64,000 nt of DNA from Acidipropionibacterium acidipropionici (GTDB taxonomy: Bacteria; Actinomycetota; Actinomycetes; Propionibacteriales; Propionibacteriaceae). The first letter of the stretch is position 1. Every line of letters starts with the position of its first letter. Below are positions 27,949 to 36,599 of this stretch, one piece after another. The notes under the pieces were generated by a model that was not told the DNA's origin, searched no databases, and saw nothing but the letters and a program-made list of their open reading frames with translations. The stretch spans positions 3,563,551 to 3,627,550 of the forward strand of contig NZ_CP013126.1 of the NCBI RefSeq assembly GCF_001441165.1. The letters run 5' to 3'. The position numbers were made by a program, and so were the translations under genes.

Positions 27949-29610
27949 GTGCGAGACGTCAACGATCTGGAAGACCTGCTGCACTCGATCGACGGCCGCG
28001 GGTACGGCGGCTACAAGCGTCTGACCGGGGCCTTCGCGCTGCCGGGATGCCGGGTCGCCGTCGACCATGTGCAGGCCGATCCCTACGCCCCGCCCTCCCT
28101 GGTGCGGGTCATGGTGGACGCCGTCCGGGCCGGGCTGCCCGACGATCTGGTCGATGACCGGGCCGGTCGCATCGCGACTGCCGACTTCCTCACCCGCGGG
28201 CTCGTCGATGCCCTGCGTTCCCACCGTGACGTCTCTATCGGGCAGGTGGGCCAGGAGGTGCTCGAACGCACCCATATGGTGATCGGTTCCGAGCAGATCG
28301 AGGCCCGCCTTCAGGTGCAGCTGCCCGCGGCCGGACGCCGGGTGAAGGGCCGGCAGGCCTTCGGAATCCTCTCCGAGGACCTGCCCGAGGTCGCCGATCT
28401 GCTGCTCCACCGCAATCTGGACGCCGAGGCTCTGGAGAGTCACGTCGCGCTGTACCGGGATCAGGAGGCGCTGCGGGGCCGCCTCGCCGAGCTGGGCCTG
28501 GTGGCCTTCGTCGCAGACGGATCGATCCTGCCGAGACGGTCCGGGGATTCGGACCTGCCCCTGGACGACGCGGTGCCCTTCACCTCACCGGAGTCGCTGC
28601 GCGTCGACGTGGAGCTGCCGAGCGGGCGGCGTCTGACCGGCATGGGGGTGCCCGAGGGGGTCACCGTCATCGTCGGCGGCGGCTACCACGGCAAGTCGAC
28701 CCTGCTACGAGCCCTGGAGCGCGGCGTCGGCGCCCATATCGGCGGCGACGGCCGCGAATGGATCATCACCAGGCCCGACGCCGTGGCGGTGCGCGCCGAG
28801 GACGGCCGGTCGGTGACCGGCACCGACATCTCGGCCTTCATCTCCGACCTGCCCTCGGGCACCCGCACGGAACGCTTCTCCACCACCAACGCGTCGGGAT
28901 CCACCTCCCAGGCCGCCAACCTGGCCGAGGCGGTGGAGGCCGGCGCCTCGGCGCTGCTGATCGACGAGGACACCTCGGCCACCAATTTCATGATCCGTGA
29001 TGAGCGGATGCGCCGGCTCATCCCCGCCGACAGGGAGCCCATCACACCGTTCGTGGACCGGGTCCGCCCGCTGCGTCGCGAACGCGGCGTCTCCACCGTG
29101 CTCGTCGCGGGCGGATCGGGCGCGTTCTTCGACGTCGCCGACCACGTCATCGCGATGGAGCACTACCTCCCCCGCGACGTCACCGCAAGAGCACGCGAGA
29201 TCGCCGGCATCGATGCTCCCGTGGAGACGCAGAAGACGGTATTCGGGCCGGCCCCCGGGCGAATCCCCGCCCGGGGCTGCCTGCCGCCCGCCGGACGACG
29301 CCGCCCGGCCCGGGCGCGCGGGCTGGGCACGATCCAGATCGACCGCCAGACCATCGACCTGGCGGCGCTGAGCCAGTTGCTCGACCCGGCCCAGACCGCC
29401 GCGATCGCCAGAGCACTCGATCGGATCTCCGAGATGCTCGACGGCACGATCGGCATCGTCGAGGCGACCGCGAGCATTGATGAATTGATCGACGCCGAAG
29501 GGCTGGACGCGCTCTCTGGCTTCCGGGGGCATCCCGGATTCCTGGCGCGGCCACGGATCTTCGAGATCGCCGCCGCCCTCAACCGGTACCGGGATCTGCG
29601 GCTGCGCTGA
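27949..29610 (+). CDS. ABC-class predicted ATPase (ABC_ATPase family)
   Basis: A 553-aa protein of the uncharacterised soluble ABC_ATPase family. The N-terminal domain begins VRDVNDLEDLLHSIDGRGYGGYKRLTG. A Walker A-like loop VGGGYHGKSTLLRALE lies near residue 245, an ABC-signature-like NASGSTSQAANLAEAVEAG near 315, and Walker B ALLIDEDTSATNFM near 335. It has no membrane segments, so it is not a transporter ATPase by itself. Its biochemical role is unknown. The GTG at 27949 fits the family N-terminus. It is divergent from pxpA. Confidence 0.85.
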   Translation: MRDVNDLEDLLHSIDGRGYGGYKRLTGAFALPGCRVAVDHVQADPYAPPSLVRVMVDAVRAGLPDDLVDDRAGRIATADFLTRGLVDALRSHRDVSIGQVGQEVLERTHMVIGSEQIEARLQVQLPAAGRRVKGRQAFGILSEDLPEVADLLLHRNLDAEALESHVALYRDQEALRGRLAELGLVAFVADGSILPRRSGDSDLPLDDAVPFTSPESLRVDVELPSGRRLTGMGVPEGVTVIVGGGYHGKSTLLRALERGVGAHIGGDGREWIITRPDAVAVRAEDGRSVTGTDISAFISDLPSGTRTERFSTTNASGSTSQAANLAEAVEAGASALLIDEDTSATNFMIRDERMRRLIPADREPITPFVDRVRPLRRERGVSTVLVAGGSGAFFDVADHVIAMEHYLPRDVTARAREIAGIDAPVETQKTVFGPAPGRIPARGCLPPAGRRRPARARGLGTIQIDRQTIDLAALSQLLDPAQTAAIARALDRISEMLDGTIGIVEATASIDELIDAEGLDALSGFRGHPGFLARPRIFEIAAALNRYRDLRLR

Positions 29611-29702
29611 CCCCCTGTCTGGCGAGACGCTTGTGCAACCCCGGTGCCCGTGCAACCGTGAGAGGACAGCTGGAACCACGACACCGACGCAGGAGGAACA
29701 CC

Positions 29703-29909
29703 ATGAGCGATGAGCAGAGCCCCTTCGACAAGATCGCAGGCAAGGCCAAGCAGGCCGCTGGCAAGGTGAGCGGCGACAAGGATCTTGAGGCCGAGGGCAA
29801 GGTGCAGGAGACCGAGGGCAAGCTGCGCGAGGTGGCCGAGGACGCCAAGGCCACCCTCGGCGCGGTCGCGGACCGGGTCAAGGGCTCGGTCGACGAGCAG
29901 AAGGACTGA
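29703..29909 (+). CDS. CsbD family stress protein
   Basis: A 68-aa, highly charged protein of the CsbD family: FDKIAGKAKQAAGKVSGDKDLEAEGK is the family signature, with Lys/Glu/Ala-rich helices and no membrane segment. CsbD proteins are induced in general stress responses but their activity is unknown. A strong GGAGGAA ribosome binding site and its own terminator mark it as a stand-alone gene. Confidence 0.92.
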   Translation: MSDEQSPFDKIAGKAKQAAGKVSGDKDLEAEGKVQETEGKLREVAEDAKATLGAVADRVKGSVDEQKD

Positions 29910-29926
29910 GAAGCAGACACCCGACG

Positions 29927-29955
29927 GGCTCCGGCGACCCAGGGTCGCCGGAGCC
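29927..29955 (+). terminator. Terminator after csbD, possibly bidirectional
   Basis: A 14-bp stem (GGCTCCGGCGACCC/GGGTCGCCGGAGCC) with a minimal central loop, followed by GTTCTC. It ends 5 bp before the stop of the convergent gene, so it could serve both strands. Confidence 0.8.
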
Positions 29956-29959
29956 GTTC

Positions 29960-30622
29960 TCACACCCGCAGTCTCTTGGCCAGCTCGTGTCCCATCTCAC
30001 GGCGCTGGGTGAGGATCTGGACCACGAGAGCCAGACCGCTCACCCCGATGCAGATGGCTGAGGCGATCGGATTCGTCGTCCACCCGAAGATCAGGAAGAG
30101 GATCGGCACCAGCCCCAGAAGCACCGTGAGCCCGGCGTAGACCGTGTAGTCGCCGACCTCCATCCGCATCATCCGTACCGCGATGAGCAGGGCGATGATC
30201 GAGAATCCGCACACGATCGGGATGACGTAGGTCACCGACCAGCCGTGCCACCCCGACAGATAGTCCCAGTAGGCGCACACCAGCCCCACCAGGGCCACCA
30301 GGTACACAGTCCCCTTGGCGATATTGCGGCGCTTGCGGACCGCCATCACCACCACCAGCCACATCGCCGCGATCCCCAGCCAGATCGAGCGCAGCACCCC
30401 GACGTCGGCGTCGCGGCGGAAGGCCAGCTGCAGCCCGAAGGAGGCCAGGATCACCACCACCGAGGTGAGGAACAGCACCCGCACCAGGCGCTTCCGGGAG
30501 AACCGCAGAGCCACCGTCGGCAGCGGGGAGTCCGACGACGTCCCCTCGGTGATGGCACCGCAGAGCGGGCAGCGGGCCCACTCCCCCTCGATCTCCACCC
30601 CACATTTCGGGCAGTTCCTCAT
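29960..30622 (-). CDS. Zinc-ribbon multi-pass membrane protein (DUF6320-like)
   Basis: A 220-aa protein with an N-terminal zinc ribbon (CPKCGVEIEGEWARCPLCGA) followed by about six transmembrane helices and a basic C-terminus. The architecture resembles DUF6320 proteins, which often sit beside acyltransferase and esterase genes, as here. It overlaps the acyltransferase stop by 4 nt, so it is the last gene of a three-gene operon. The function is unknown; an accessory role for the two enzymes is inferred from position only. Confidence 0.75.
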   Translation of the reverse strand: MRNCPKCGVEIEGEWARCPLCGAITEGTSSDSPLPTVALRFSRKRLVRVLFLTSVVVILASFGLQLAFRRDADVGVLRSIWLGIAAMWLVVVMAVRKRRNIAKGTVYLVALVGLVCAYWDYLSGWHGWSVTYVIPIVCGFSIIALLIAVRMMRMEVGDYTVYAGLTVLLGLVPILFLIFGWTTNPIASAICIGVSGLALVVQILTQRREMGHELAKRLRV

Positions 30623-31917
30623 GACGGTGCCCCGCTGATCTCAGCCTCGGTGACCCTCTCCATCGCCACCTGCACCGGGACGCCCTGCCCGGTGAGCAGC
30701 CTGGCGAACTCCCGCACATGCCCCACCTCGACGAAGGGGGAGGTGAAGCTGACGGTGAGCAGCCCGGCGTGGGAGAGGGCGCAGAACTGCGGTCTCACCG
30801 CCGCGGTGTGGAAGGTCATCCGTCCGACATGGGACTCCGCGGGCTCGGGCAGCACCACCCTGCCCAGGTTCGACACCGCGACCGTCAGAGCCTGATTGTT
30901 GCCACGATTGATGCTGCGCAGGATCACGTCCTTGAGGATGCTCGGCACGATTCTCAGCAGTGGCATCCGCTCGAAGCGGATGAGCTTGTGGAGTTTGCGG
31001 TGAAGGGCCTCGCGGGTGGCGGCGGGGCGGAACTGGGCGTCCAGATCGCGAGCCACCGCCGTCACCGAGTTGTCGGCATCGCGGTAGTCGTGTTCGACGC
31101 GGATCGTGGCGAAGAAGTTGCGAGCCGAGGCCGAGGGGAAGAACTGTCTCAGGTTGACCGGGATCGACGCCGTCATCACCGGGGCCCGCCGGGTCGACGG
31201 GGTCGCCCGGCGGACCGACTCCAGGAACAGCGCCGTCAGATGCACCGTGAGCCCGACCCCGTCGCTCTTGGCCGCGGCCAGGACGGGGGCGGCGGGCATG
31301 GTGAGTTCGACGAGCCGGGTGCGGTCGTCGGGGGTGCGGACCCCCCGGACCCGCTGGACGTGACGGCCCAACGGATGCCGTGGCCCCCGGTCCCCCGACG
31401 ACTTCTCGGGAGCACGGCCCCGGAAGTAGTGCGCGAAGCTGTCGGGGGCGAGCTCCTGGGGCGGGTGCGCGTTCTCGACCGGTGGTACCGGATCGTCGGG
31501 GTGACGCAGCCGGGCGTAGGCGGCCAGCAGGTCGGTGAGGAACCACAGTGCACCGGTGCCGTCCGACAGGGCGTGGAAGATCTCCAGAATGATGCGGCGC
31601 CGGTGATGCATCACCCGGAACAGCAGGTTCCGGCGATCGGGCTGGTAGATCGGTGCGCAGGGGTACTGCACATCGGGGCCGACCTCCGGCCGCAGATCCG
31701 AGTCCTGGAGGTAGTACCAGAAGATTCCCCGCCGCAGCACGGCGTGGTAGAGGGGGTACTGGTCGAAGGTCTCGTCCAGGGCCTGCTGCAGCAGCTCGGG
31801 GGCGACGTCGTCGTCCATCTCGGCGCTGATCCGGAAGACCTTCGGATCGATCTCGCTGCGGGCCGCGAGGAAGATGTTGGAGGCGTTGTCCAGCGCCACC
31901 CAGGTGCGCCTGGTCAT
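30619..31917 (-). CDS. Condensation/alcohol-acetyltransferase-like acyltransferase
   Basis: A 432-aa protein of the CoA-dependent acyltransferase/condensation superfamily (WS/DGAT, PapA5 and alcohol acetyltransferase-like). The active-site HxxxDG motif is seen as EIFHALSDGTGALWFL near residue 120, and ASIPVNLRQFFPSASARNFF and AVSNLGRVVLPEP match conserved structural regions. The substrate is not predictable. It is translationally coupled by ATGA overlaps to the upstream alpha/beta hydrolase and the downstream zinc-ribbon membrane protein, which suggests a small ester- or lipid-modifying operon. Confidence 0.82.
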   Translation of the reverse strand: MTRRTWVALDNASNIFLAARSEIDPKVFRISAEMDDDVAPELLQQALDETFDQYPLYHAVLRRGIFWYYLQDSDLRPEVGPDVQYPCAPIYQPDRRNLLFRVMHHRRRIILEIFHALSDGTGALWFLTDLLAAYARLRHPDDPVPPVENAHPPQELAPDSFAHYFRGRAPEKSSGDRGPRHPLGRHVQRVRGVRTPDDRTRLVELTMPAAPVLAAAKSDGVGLTVHLTALFLESVRRATPSTRRAPVMTASIPVNLRQFFPSASARNFFATIRVEHDYRDADNSVTAVARDLDAQFRPAATREALHRKLHKLIRFERMPLLRIVPSILKDVILRSINRGNNQALTVAVSNLGRVVLPEPAESHVGRMTFHTAAVRPQFCALSHAGLLTVSFTSPFVEVGHVREFARLLTGQGVPVQVAMERVTEAEISGAPS

Positions 31918-32888
31918 GGCCGCTCCCCACCGGCGTCCTCATCGAGGAAGGCGTTGATCTGCTCGTAGGCCTCACGCAGCGGCCGGGCGAAACGAGGCAG
32001 GGTGATGAACCCATGGAGGGCCCCGGGCACCCGGTGGATCCTCACCCGGTTGCCGGCCTCCTGGAGGCGTCTGCCGTAGGCCTCCCCCTCATCGCACAGC
32101 AGGTCCAGCTCGGCGCTGATGAGCAGCGTGTCGGGCTGGCCGGAGAGGTCGGTGGCCATCAGCGGAGAGACCCGCGGGCTGCGGCGCTGTGCCGGGTCGG
32201 GGGCGTAGAGCTCAAGGTAGTCCTGGACCTCCGTGTTGGTGAGCCGGTAGTCGGCGCCGTGCTCGCGCACCGAGGCGAAGGGGGAGGTCTGCGGGTCGTG
32301 GTCCCAGTGGGTGACCGGGTAGAGCAGGACCTGACGGCCGGGCATCGCCGAGTGCTGTTCGCGCAGCATGAGGTTGGTGACGGCGGCCAGGTTGGCGCCG
32401 GCGGAGTCGCCGACCATGACGATCCGCGACGGATCTGCGACTCCGGCGATGTCGGGCTCGTCCAACACCAGCCGGGCGATCCGGTGGCAGTCCTCCAGGC
32501 CCGCCGGGAAGGGGTACTCGGGGGCGAGCCGGTAGTCGACCGACGCGACGACGGCCCCCGTGAGCTCGGCCATGGTGAGGCAGGCCGGGGTGTAGGAGTC
32601 GATGTCTCCTGTGACCCATCCCCCTCCGTGGAAGAAGAGCAGCACCTCGTCGCGGCGCACCGCAGACGGTTCGAAGACGCGGACCGGGATGGAATGGCCG
32701 CCGTCGGCCGAGCGCACCTCCCGGTCCAGGTCGTGGTAGCGCATCGCCGGCAGGGCGGCCATCTGGCGCTGCAGCCGCCGGACCTTCTCGTAGTCCTCGC
32801 GCATGTTGACCCGTGGGGCGGCGAAGAGACTCATCACGGCGCGCGCCAGCCGGCTGACGGGCCGGTGGGTCGGATGATCGGTTCCCAT
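31914..32888 (-). CDS. Alpha/beta hydrolase, hormone-sensitive lipase family
   Basis: A 324-aa esterase or lipase. The oxyanion-hole motif LFFHGGGWVTGD and nucleophile elbow VGDSAGANLAA define the HSL family. The catalytic Asp and His lie in the LLISAELDLLCDEG and GALHGFITL regions. There is no signal peptide, so it is cytoplasmic. It is the first gene of the three-gene operon. A TAGGCT hexamer 6 nt before the ATG points to a leaderless start, although GGAGG in the same gap could also act as a ribosome binding site. Confidence 0.9.
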   Translation of the reverse strand: MGTDHPTHRPVSRLARAVMSLFAAPRVNMREDYEKVRRLQRQMAALPAMRYHDLDREVRSADGGHSIPVRVFEPSAVRRDEVLLFFHGGGWVTGDIDSYTPACLTMAELTGAVVASVDYRLAPEYPFPAGLEDCHRIARLVLDEPDIAGVADPSRIVMVGDSAGANLAAVTNLMLREQHSAMPGRQVLLYPVTHWDHDPQTSPFASVREHGADYRLTNTEVQDYLELYAPDPAQRRSPRVSPLMATDLSGQPDTLLISAELDLLCDEGEAYGRRLQEAGNRVRIHRVPGALHGFITLPRFARPLREAYEQINAFLDEDAGGERP

Positions 32889-32894
32889 GCCTCC

Positions 32895-32900
32895 AGCCTA
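32895..32900 (-). promoter_or_regulatory. -10 element (TAGGCT) of the hydrolase operon
   Basis: TAGGCT on the minus strand is 6 nt before the ATG at 32888. Confidence 0.45.
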
Positions 32901-32982
32901 GGGAGGCGGGGCCGAACCGAGGTGGGGACAGCCCGACAACCGGAGGCCGGGTGACCTGATGGCCGTCGGCCGCGCCGGCTTC

Positions 32983-32988
32983 TAGGTT
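32983..32988 (+). promoter_or_regulatory. -10 element (TAGGTT) of the two-component operon
   Basis: TAGGTT ends 7 nt before the ATG at 32996, matching the leaderless pattern seen across the window. Confidence 0.5.
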
Positions 32989-32995
32989 GGGGACC

Positions 32996-34273
32996 ATGCG
33001 AAGTTCACCGGTGTCACGATGGTTCTCGAATGTGGGGCGGCGCTACGGCTACGAGTTCTGCGGGTTCGTCGTCGCCGTGGTCGCCTTCGTCCTGGTGATC
33101 CCCTTCTTCTTCCTCGGGGTCGGCACCACCATCATCTGGATCGGCCTGCCGATCCTGGTCTTCGCCACCCTGCTGGCCAGGGGCTTCGCGTTCACCGAGC
33201 GCGCGATGATGCGAGGGATGCTGAGGGTCGACGCCCCGACTCCGCAGCGCAGGGAGCCCCGCGCCGGGGCGGGCTGGTTCTCGAGGATGCTGACGCCGCT
33301 GCGCGACCCCCAGTCGTGGCTCAACATGGCCTGGGTCTTCGTCGACTTCTTCCTGAAGGTCGTCACCTTCATCATCTCCACCGTCTGGTTCGCAGCCTCC
33401 CTGGTGACGATCGCCGGGCCCGTCACCGAGATCCTGCTGCGACTGGTGCTGCCGGAGGACGACTACAGCGGTCTGGGCGAGCTGCTGGGGTTCAGGGGCC
33501 AGGCCGCACTGGTCTTCGACCTCGTCTCCGAGTTCCTCGTCGGGCTGGTCTTCCTGCTCACCCTGTCCCCCGTGCTGCGCGGCCTGACCGGCCTGCACCG
33601 GGCCATCAGTCACGGCATGTTGTGCTCGCGCTGGGACGCCCAGCAGGAGCTGGAGCGCACCAGGGCGTCGCGCTCGGCCGGCCGGGTGGCGGAGTCCGAG
33701 GGGCTGCGCCGGCTGGAACGGGATCTGCACGACGGGCCGCAGCAGCGCCTCATCCGCTCCTCGATGGATCTGGCCCGGGCCGAGCGCCTCCTCGGCAATG
33801 ATCCGGAGCGGGCCGCCTCTCTCATCGGCGAGATCCGCAGCCAGACCAACGCCACGCTGGCGGAGCTGCGTCAGCTGTCGCGCGGCATCGCCCCGCCGCT
33901 GCTGGTGGACCGCGGGCTGGAGGCGGCGCTGGCCGAGATCGCCGGCAACTCGACGATCCCGACGTCGGTCGACTGCCCTCCGGGACGACTCCCCCTGCAT
34001 GTGGAGACCGGCATCTACTACGTGGCCTCCGAGGCCCTGGCCAATGCGAACAAGCACTCCCGGGCGGCGTCCATCACGATCACCGTGACCCTCGACCGTC
34101 GCAACGCGAGGGTGCGTATCGTCGACGACGGGATCGGTGGAGCCCAGAACCTGGCGGGCCACGGTCTGCAAGGATTGGCCGAGCGGGTGGCCTCGCTGGA
34201 GGGCGCCCTGAGAATCGACTCCCCGGCCGGGGAGGGCACCACGGTGGAGGCGGTGATCCCATGCGAATCGTGA
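32996..34273 (+). CDS. NarL-type sensor histidine kinase
   Basis: A 425-aa membrane kinase. An N-terminal sensor module of about four hydrophobic segments (about 20-62, 112-150 and 170-198) precedes the HisKA_3 dimerisation domain with phospho-acceptor His245 (LERDLHDGPQQRL) and a HATPase_c domain (VASEALANANKHS, DDGIGGA, GHGLQGLAERV). It pairs with the response regulator, whose ATG lies inside the 3' end of this gene (13-nt overlap). The signal is unknown. The ATG at 32996 is supported by the TAGGTT hexamer. Confidence 0.93.
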   Translation: MRSSPVSRWFSNVGRRYGYEFCGFVVAVVAFVLVIPFFFLGVGTTIIWIGLPILVFATLLARGFAFTERAMMRGMLRVDAPTPQRREPRAGAGWFSRMLTPLRDPQSWLNMAWVFVDFFLKVVTFIISTVWFAASLVTIAGPVTEILLRLVLPEDDYSGLGELLGFRGQAALVFDLVSEFLVGLVFLLTLSPVLRGLTGLHRAISHGMLCSRWDAQQELERTRASRSAGRVAESEGLRRLERDLHDGPQQRLIRSSMDLARAERLLGNDPERAASLIGEIRSQTNATLAELRQLSRGIAPPLLVDRGLEAALAEIAGNSTIPTSVDCPPGRLPLHVETGIYYVASEALANANKHSRAASITITVTLDRRNARVRIVDDGIGGAQNLAGHGLQGLAERVASLEGALRIDSPAGEGTTVEAVIPCES

Positions 34274-34902
34274 TCGCCGACGACTCGGCGCTCATCCGGG
34301 AGGGTCTGAGACTGATTCTGGAGGACGCCGGCCACGAGGTGGTGGCCACGGCCGGTTCCGAGCCCGAGCTCGTCGCCGAGGCGCTGCGCACCCGCCCCGA
34401 TCTCACCATCGCCGACATCCGGATGCCCCCGCACCACACCGACGAGGGGCTGCGGGCGGTCAAGCGGATCCGCTCGGAGTGGCCGGGCGCACCGGTGCTG
34501 CTGCTCAGTCAGTACGTCGTGGTGTCCTACGCCGAGGAGCTCATGGCATCGGGGTCGCAGGCCACCGGCTACCTCCTCAAGGACCGGGTCTCCGACATCG
34601 ACGCCTTCACCGACGCCGTGGACAGGGTCGCCTCCGGAGGCCTGGTGATGGACCCGGAGGTCGTCTCCCAGGTGATCTCGGCGCAGCGGCACACGCCGCT
34701 GGACACGCTGACCGCCCGGGAGCGCGAGGTCCTCGAACTCATCGGTCAGGGCCTCACCAATGCCGCGATCGCCGAGCATCTGGTGGTCACCGACGGCGCC
34801 GTGGAGAAGCACATCCAGCGGATCTTCGCCAAGCTGGGGCTGTCCGCCGACGCGAATGTGCACCGCCGGGTGATGGCGGTGCTCACTCTGCAGAACGGCT
34901 GA
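34261..34902 (+). CDS. NarL/LuxR-type response regulator
   Basis: A 213-aa regulator. The receiver domain has the acidic pair in VIADDSA, phospho-acceptor Asp52 (IADIRMPP) and the K of LLKDRVS. The C-terminal LuxR HTH reads LTAREREVLELIGQGLTNAAIAEHL with EKHIQRIFAKLGL. It is translationally coupled to the kinase. Its targets are unknown. It converges on gap with 16 bp between the stops. Confidence 0.95.
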   Translation: MRIVIADDSALIREGLRLILEDAGHEVVATAGSEPELVAEALRTRPDLTIADIRMPPHHTDEGLRAVKRIRSEWPGAPVLLLSQYVVVSYAEELMASGSQATGYLLKDRVSDIDAFTDAVDRVASGGLVMDPEVVSQVISAQRHTPLDTLTAREREVLELIGQGLTNAAIAEHLVVTDGAVEKHIQRIFAKLGLSADANVHRRVMAVLTLQNG

Positions 34903-34918
34903 CCGCCCTACTGCCGGA

Positions 34919-35923
34919 TCAGAGGGCCGAGCCGATCCTCTCGGAGAACTCGACGAGCCGGTTCGAGAATCCCCACTCGTTGTCGTACCAGCCGAGCACC
35001 TTGACCTGGCGTCCGGCGACCTTGGTCAGCGGGGCGTCGTAGATCGAGGAGTAGGGGTTGCCGGCGATGTCGGCCGAGACGATCGGGGCCGTCGAGTACT
35101 GGAGGTACCTGCCCAGACGCTGCGACTCCGACGCCTCCTTGAAGGCCGCGTTGACGTCGTCGACGCTCACCGTCTTGTCCAGCACGGCGGTGAGATCGGT
35201 GATGGAGCCGACCGGCACCGGGACCCTCAGCGCGAATCCGGTGAGCCGTCCGTCCAGTTCCGGGATCACCGTGCCGATGGCCTTGGCGGCCCCCGAGGTG
35301 GTGGGGATGGTGGACAGGGCGGCGGCGCGGGCGCGGCGGAGGTCCTTGTGCGGGGCGTCGTGGAGGCGCTGGTCGCCGGTGTAGGCGTGCACGGTGGTCA
35401 TCAGGCCGGACTCGATGCCGAAGGAGTCGTTGAGCACCTTGGCCAGCGGGGCCAGCGAGTTGGTGGTGCACGACCCGTTTGAGAAGACGTCGGCGGCGCT
35501 CGGGTCGAGAGTGTCGTCGTTGACTCCGAGGACGAAGGTGGGCACGTCTCCCTTGGCCGGGGCCGATACGATGACCTTCTTCGCCCCGCCCGACAGGTGC
35601 GCCCGGGCCTTCTGCCCATCGGTGAAGCGACCGGTCGACTCGATGACGACGTCGACCCCCTGGTCCCCCCAGCCGATGGCGGCGGGGTCGGGCTCGGAGA
35701 GGACCGCGATCGAGCGGTCGCCGACGTGGATGGTGCTCCCCTCGACCGTGACCTGGTCGAGATGCCCGGAGATGGAGTCCCATTCGAGCAGGTCGGCCAG
35801 GGTGGCGGCGTCGGTGAGGTCGTTGACGGCGACCACCTCGACGTCGGCGTCATTGGCCAGTGCGGCGCGCAGGTAGGTGCGCCCGATGCGGCCGAATCCG
35901 TTGATTCCGATTCGTACAGTCAT
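34919..35923 (-). CDS. gap: Glyceraldehyde-3-phosphate dehydrogenase
   Basis: A 334-aa type I GAPDH, the glycolytic oxidative phosphorylation step. NAD fold TVRIGINGFGRIGRTYLRAAL, catalytic Cys in SNGSCTTNSLAPLAK (the usual SASCTTN is SNGSCTTN here), AAALSTIPTTSGAAKAIG and C-terminal WYDNEWGFSNRLVEF. AAAGGA precedes the ATG. It stands apart from pgk/tpi, so it may be a second copy elsewhere represented in the glycolytic operon. The adjacent TetR gene ends 1 bp after its own stop on the other side of the gap start, on the same strand. Confidence 0.96.
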   Translation of the reverse strand: MTVRIGINGFGRIGRTYLRAALANDADVEVVAVNDLTDAATLADLLEWDSISGHLDQVTVEGSTIHVGDRSIAVLSEPDPAAIGWGDQGVDVVIESTGRFTDGQKARAHLSGGAKKVIVSAPAKGDVPTFVLGVNDDTLDPSAADVFSNGSCTTNSLAPLAKVLNDSFGIESGLMTTVHAYTGDQRLHDAPHKDLRRARAAALSTIPTTSGAAKAIGTVIPELDGRLTGFALRVPVPVGSITDLTAVLDKTVSVDDVNAAFKEASESQRLGRYLQYSTAPIVSADIAGNPYSSIYDAPLTKVAGRQVKVLGWYDNEWGFSNRLVEFSERIGSAL

Positions 35924-35924
35924 G

Positions 35925-36524
35925 TCAGCTGTCCTTTCGTGAGGTCTGCGGTGATGGGGTCATCGACACAGCCCGGAGCAGATCGACCGCTCCGGCCCGG
36001 GCACTGTCGAAGGGGGCCCGGTCCTGCGCCGCGATCGCCAGGACGTAGCCGCCCTGGATCGATGTGGTCATGAGGTCTGCCAGGTGGTCGGCGTCCAGGC
36101 TGTCGGGCAGCTCCCCGGCGTCCATCGCCTCGGCGATGACCCCCGCCAGCATCGTGTGGATGGTGGCGAAGGAGTTCTTGACCGGTGCCAGCAGGGCCGG
36201 ATCGGACACCACCTCAGGGTCCTGGGTGAGACGGCCGACCTTGCAGCCCTTCAACGGCTCGTGGTCGTCGCGCGTCAGGTAGCCGATGAGTCGCTCCAGC
36301 GGCGAACCGGGGCCCTCCAGGATGTCGACGGAGCCGGGCAGCAGGGTGCTGCAGTTGTGCTCCACGGCCGCCACGCCCAGATCCCGCTTCGAGGGGAAGT
36401 GGTAGTACATGCTCCCCTGCCCCACCCCGCAGCGCTCGCGCACCGCGCGGGGGCTCGTCGCGGCGTATCCGCGCTCCCACAGGAGGTCGCTCATCGCATC
36501 GACCAGTTGCTCTCTCGATCCCAC
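35925..36524 (-). CDS. TetR/AcrR family transcriptional regulator
   Basis: A 199-aa repressor with the HTH core AMSDLLWERGYAATSPRAVRERCGVGQGSMYYHFPSKRDLG and a C-terminal TetR_C ligand domain. The GTG at 36524 is chosen because a TACAGT -10 hexamer (36532-36537, minus strand) lies 7 nt upstream. A GTG three codons earlier would fall within the promoter. A 22-bp palindrome overlaps this promoter and lies about 45 bp before the divergent TMEM175-like gene, so autoregulation and control of that gene are likely. gap lies immediately downstream. Confidence 0.9.
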   Translation of the reverse strand: MGSREQLVDAMSDLLWERGYAATSPRAVRERCGVGQGSMYYHFPSKRDLGVAAVEHNCSTLLPGSVDILEGPGSPLERLIGYLTRDDHEPLKGCKVGRLTQDPEVVSDPALLAPVKNSFATIHTMLAGVIAEAMDAGELPDSLDADHLADLMTTSIQGGYVLAIAAQDRAPFDSARAGAVDLLRAVSMTPSPQTSRKDS

Positions 36525-36531
36525 GCAGATC

Positions 36532-36537
36532 ACTGTA
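36532..36537 (-). promoter_or_regulatory. -10 element (TACAGT) of the TetR gene
   Basis: TACAGT is 7 nt before the GTG at 36524 and lies inside one arm of the palindromic operator. Confidence 0.5.
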
Positions 36538-36554
36538 CCTACCTCTAGGTACAG
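36533..36554. promoter_or_regulatory. Probable TetR operator (22-bp palindrome)
   Basis: Perfect 9-bp arms CTGTACCTA and TAGGTACAG flank a CCTC spacer. The site covers the regulator's -10 element and lies in the divergent intergenic region, the usual position for TetR binding. Confidence 0.75.
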
Positions 36555-36586
36555 ACACAACCCCCTTCCCCGCACCGGCCGGGACC

Positions 36587-36592
36587 TACAGT
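36587..36592 (+). promoter_or_regulatory. -10 element (TACAGT) of the TMEM175-like gene
   Basis: TACAGT ends 7 nt before the GTG at 36600. The same hexamer and gap occur at the divergent TetR gene. Confidence 0.45.
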
Positions 36593-36599
36593 GAGCCGG

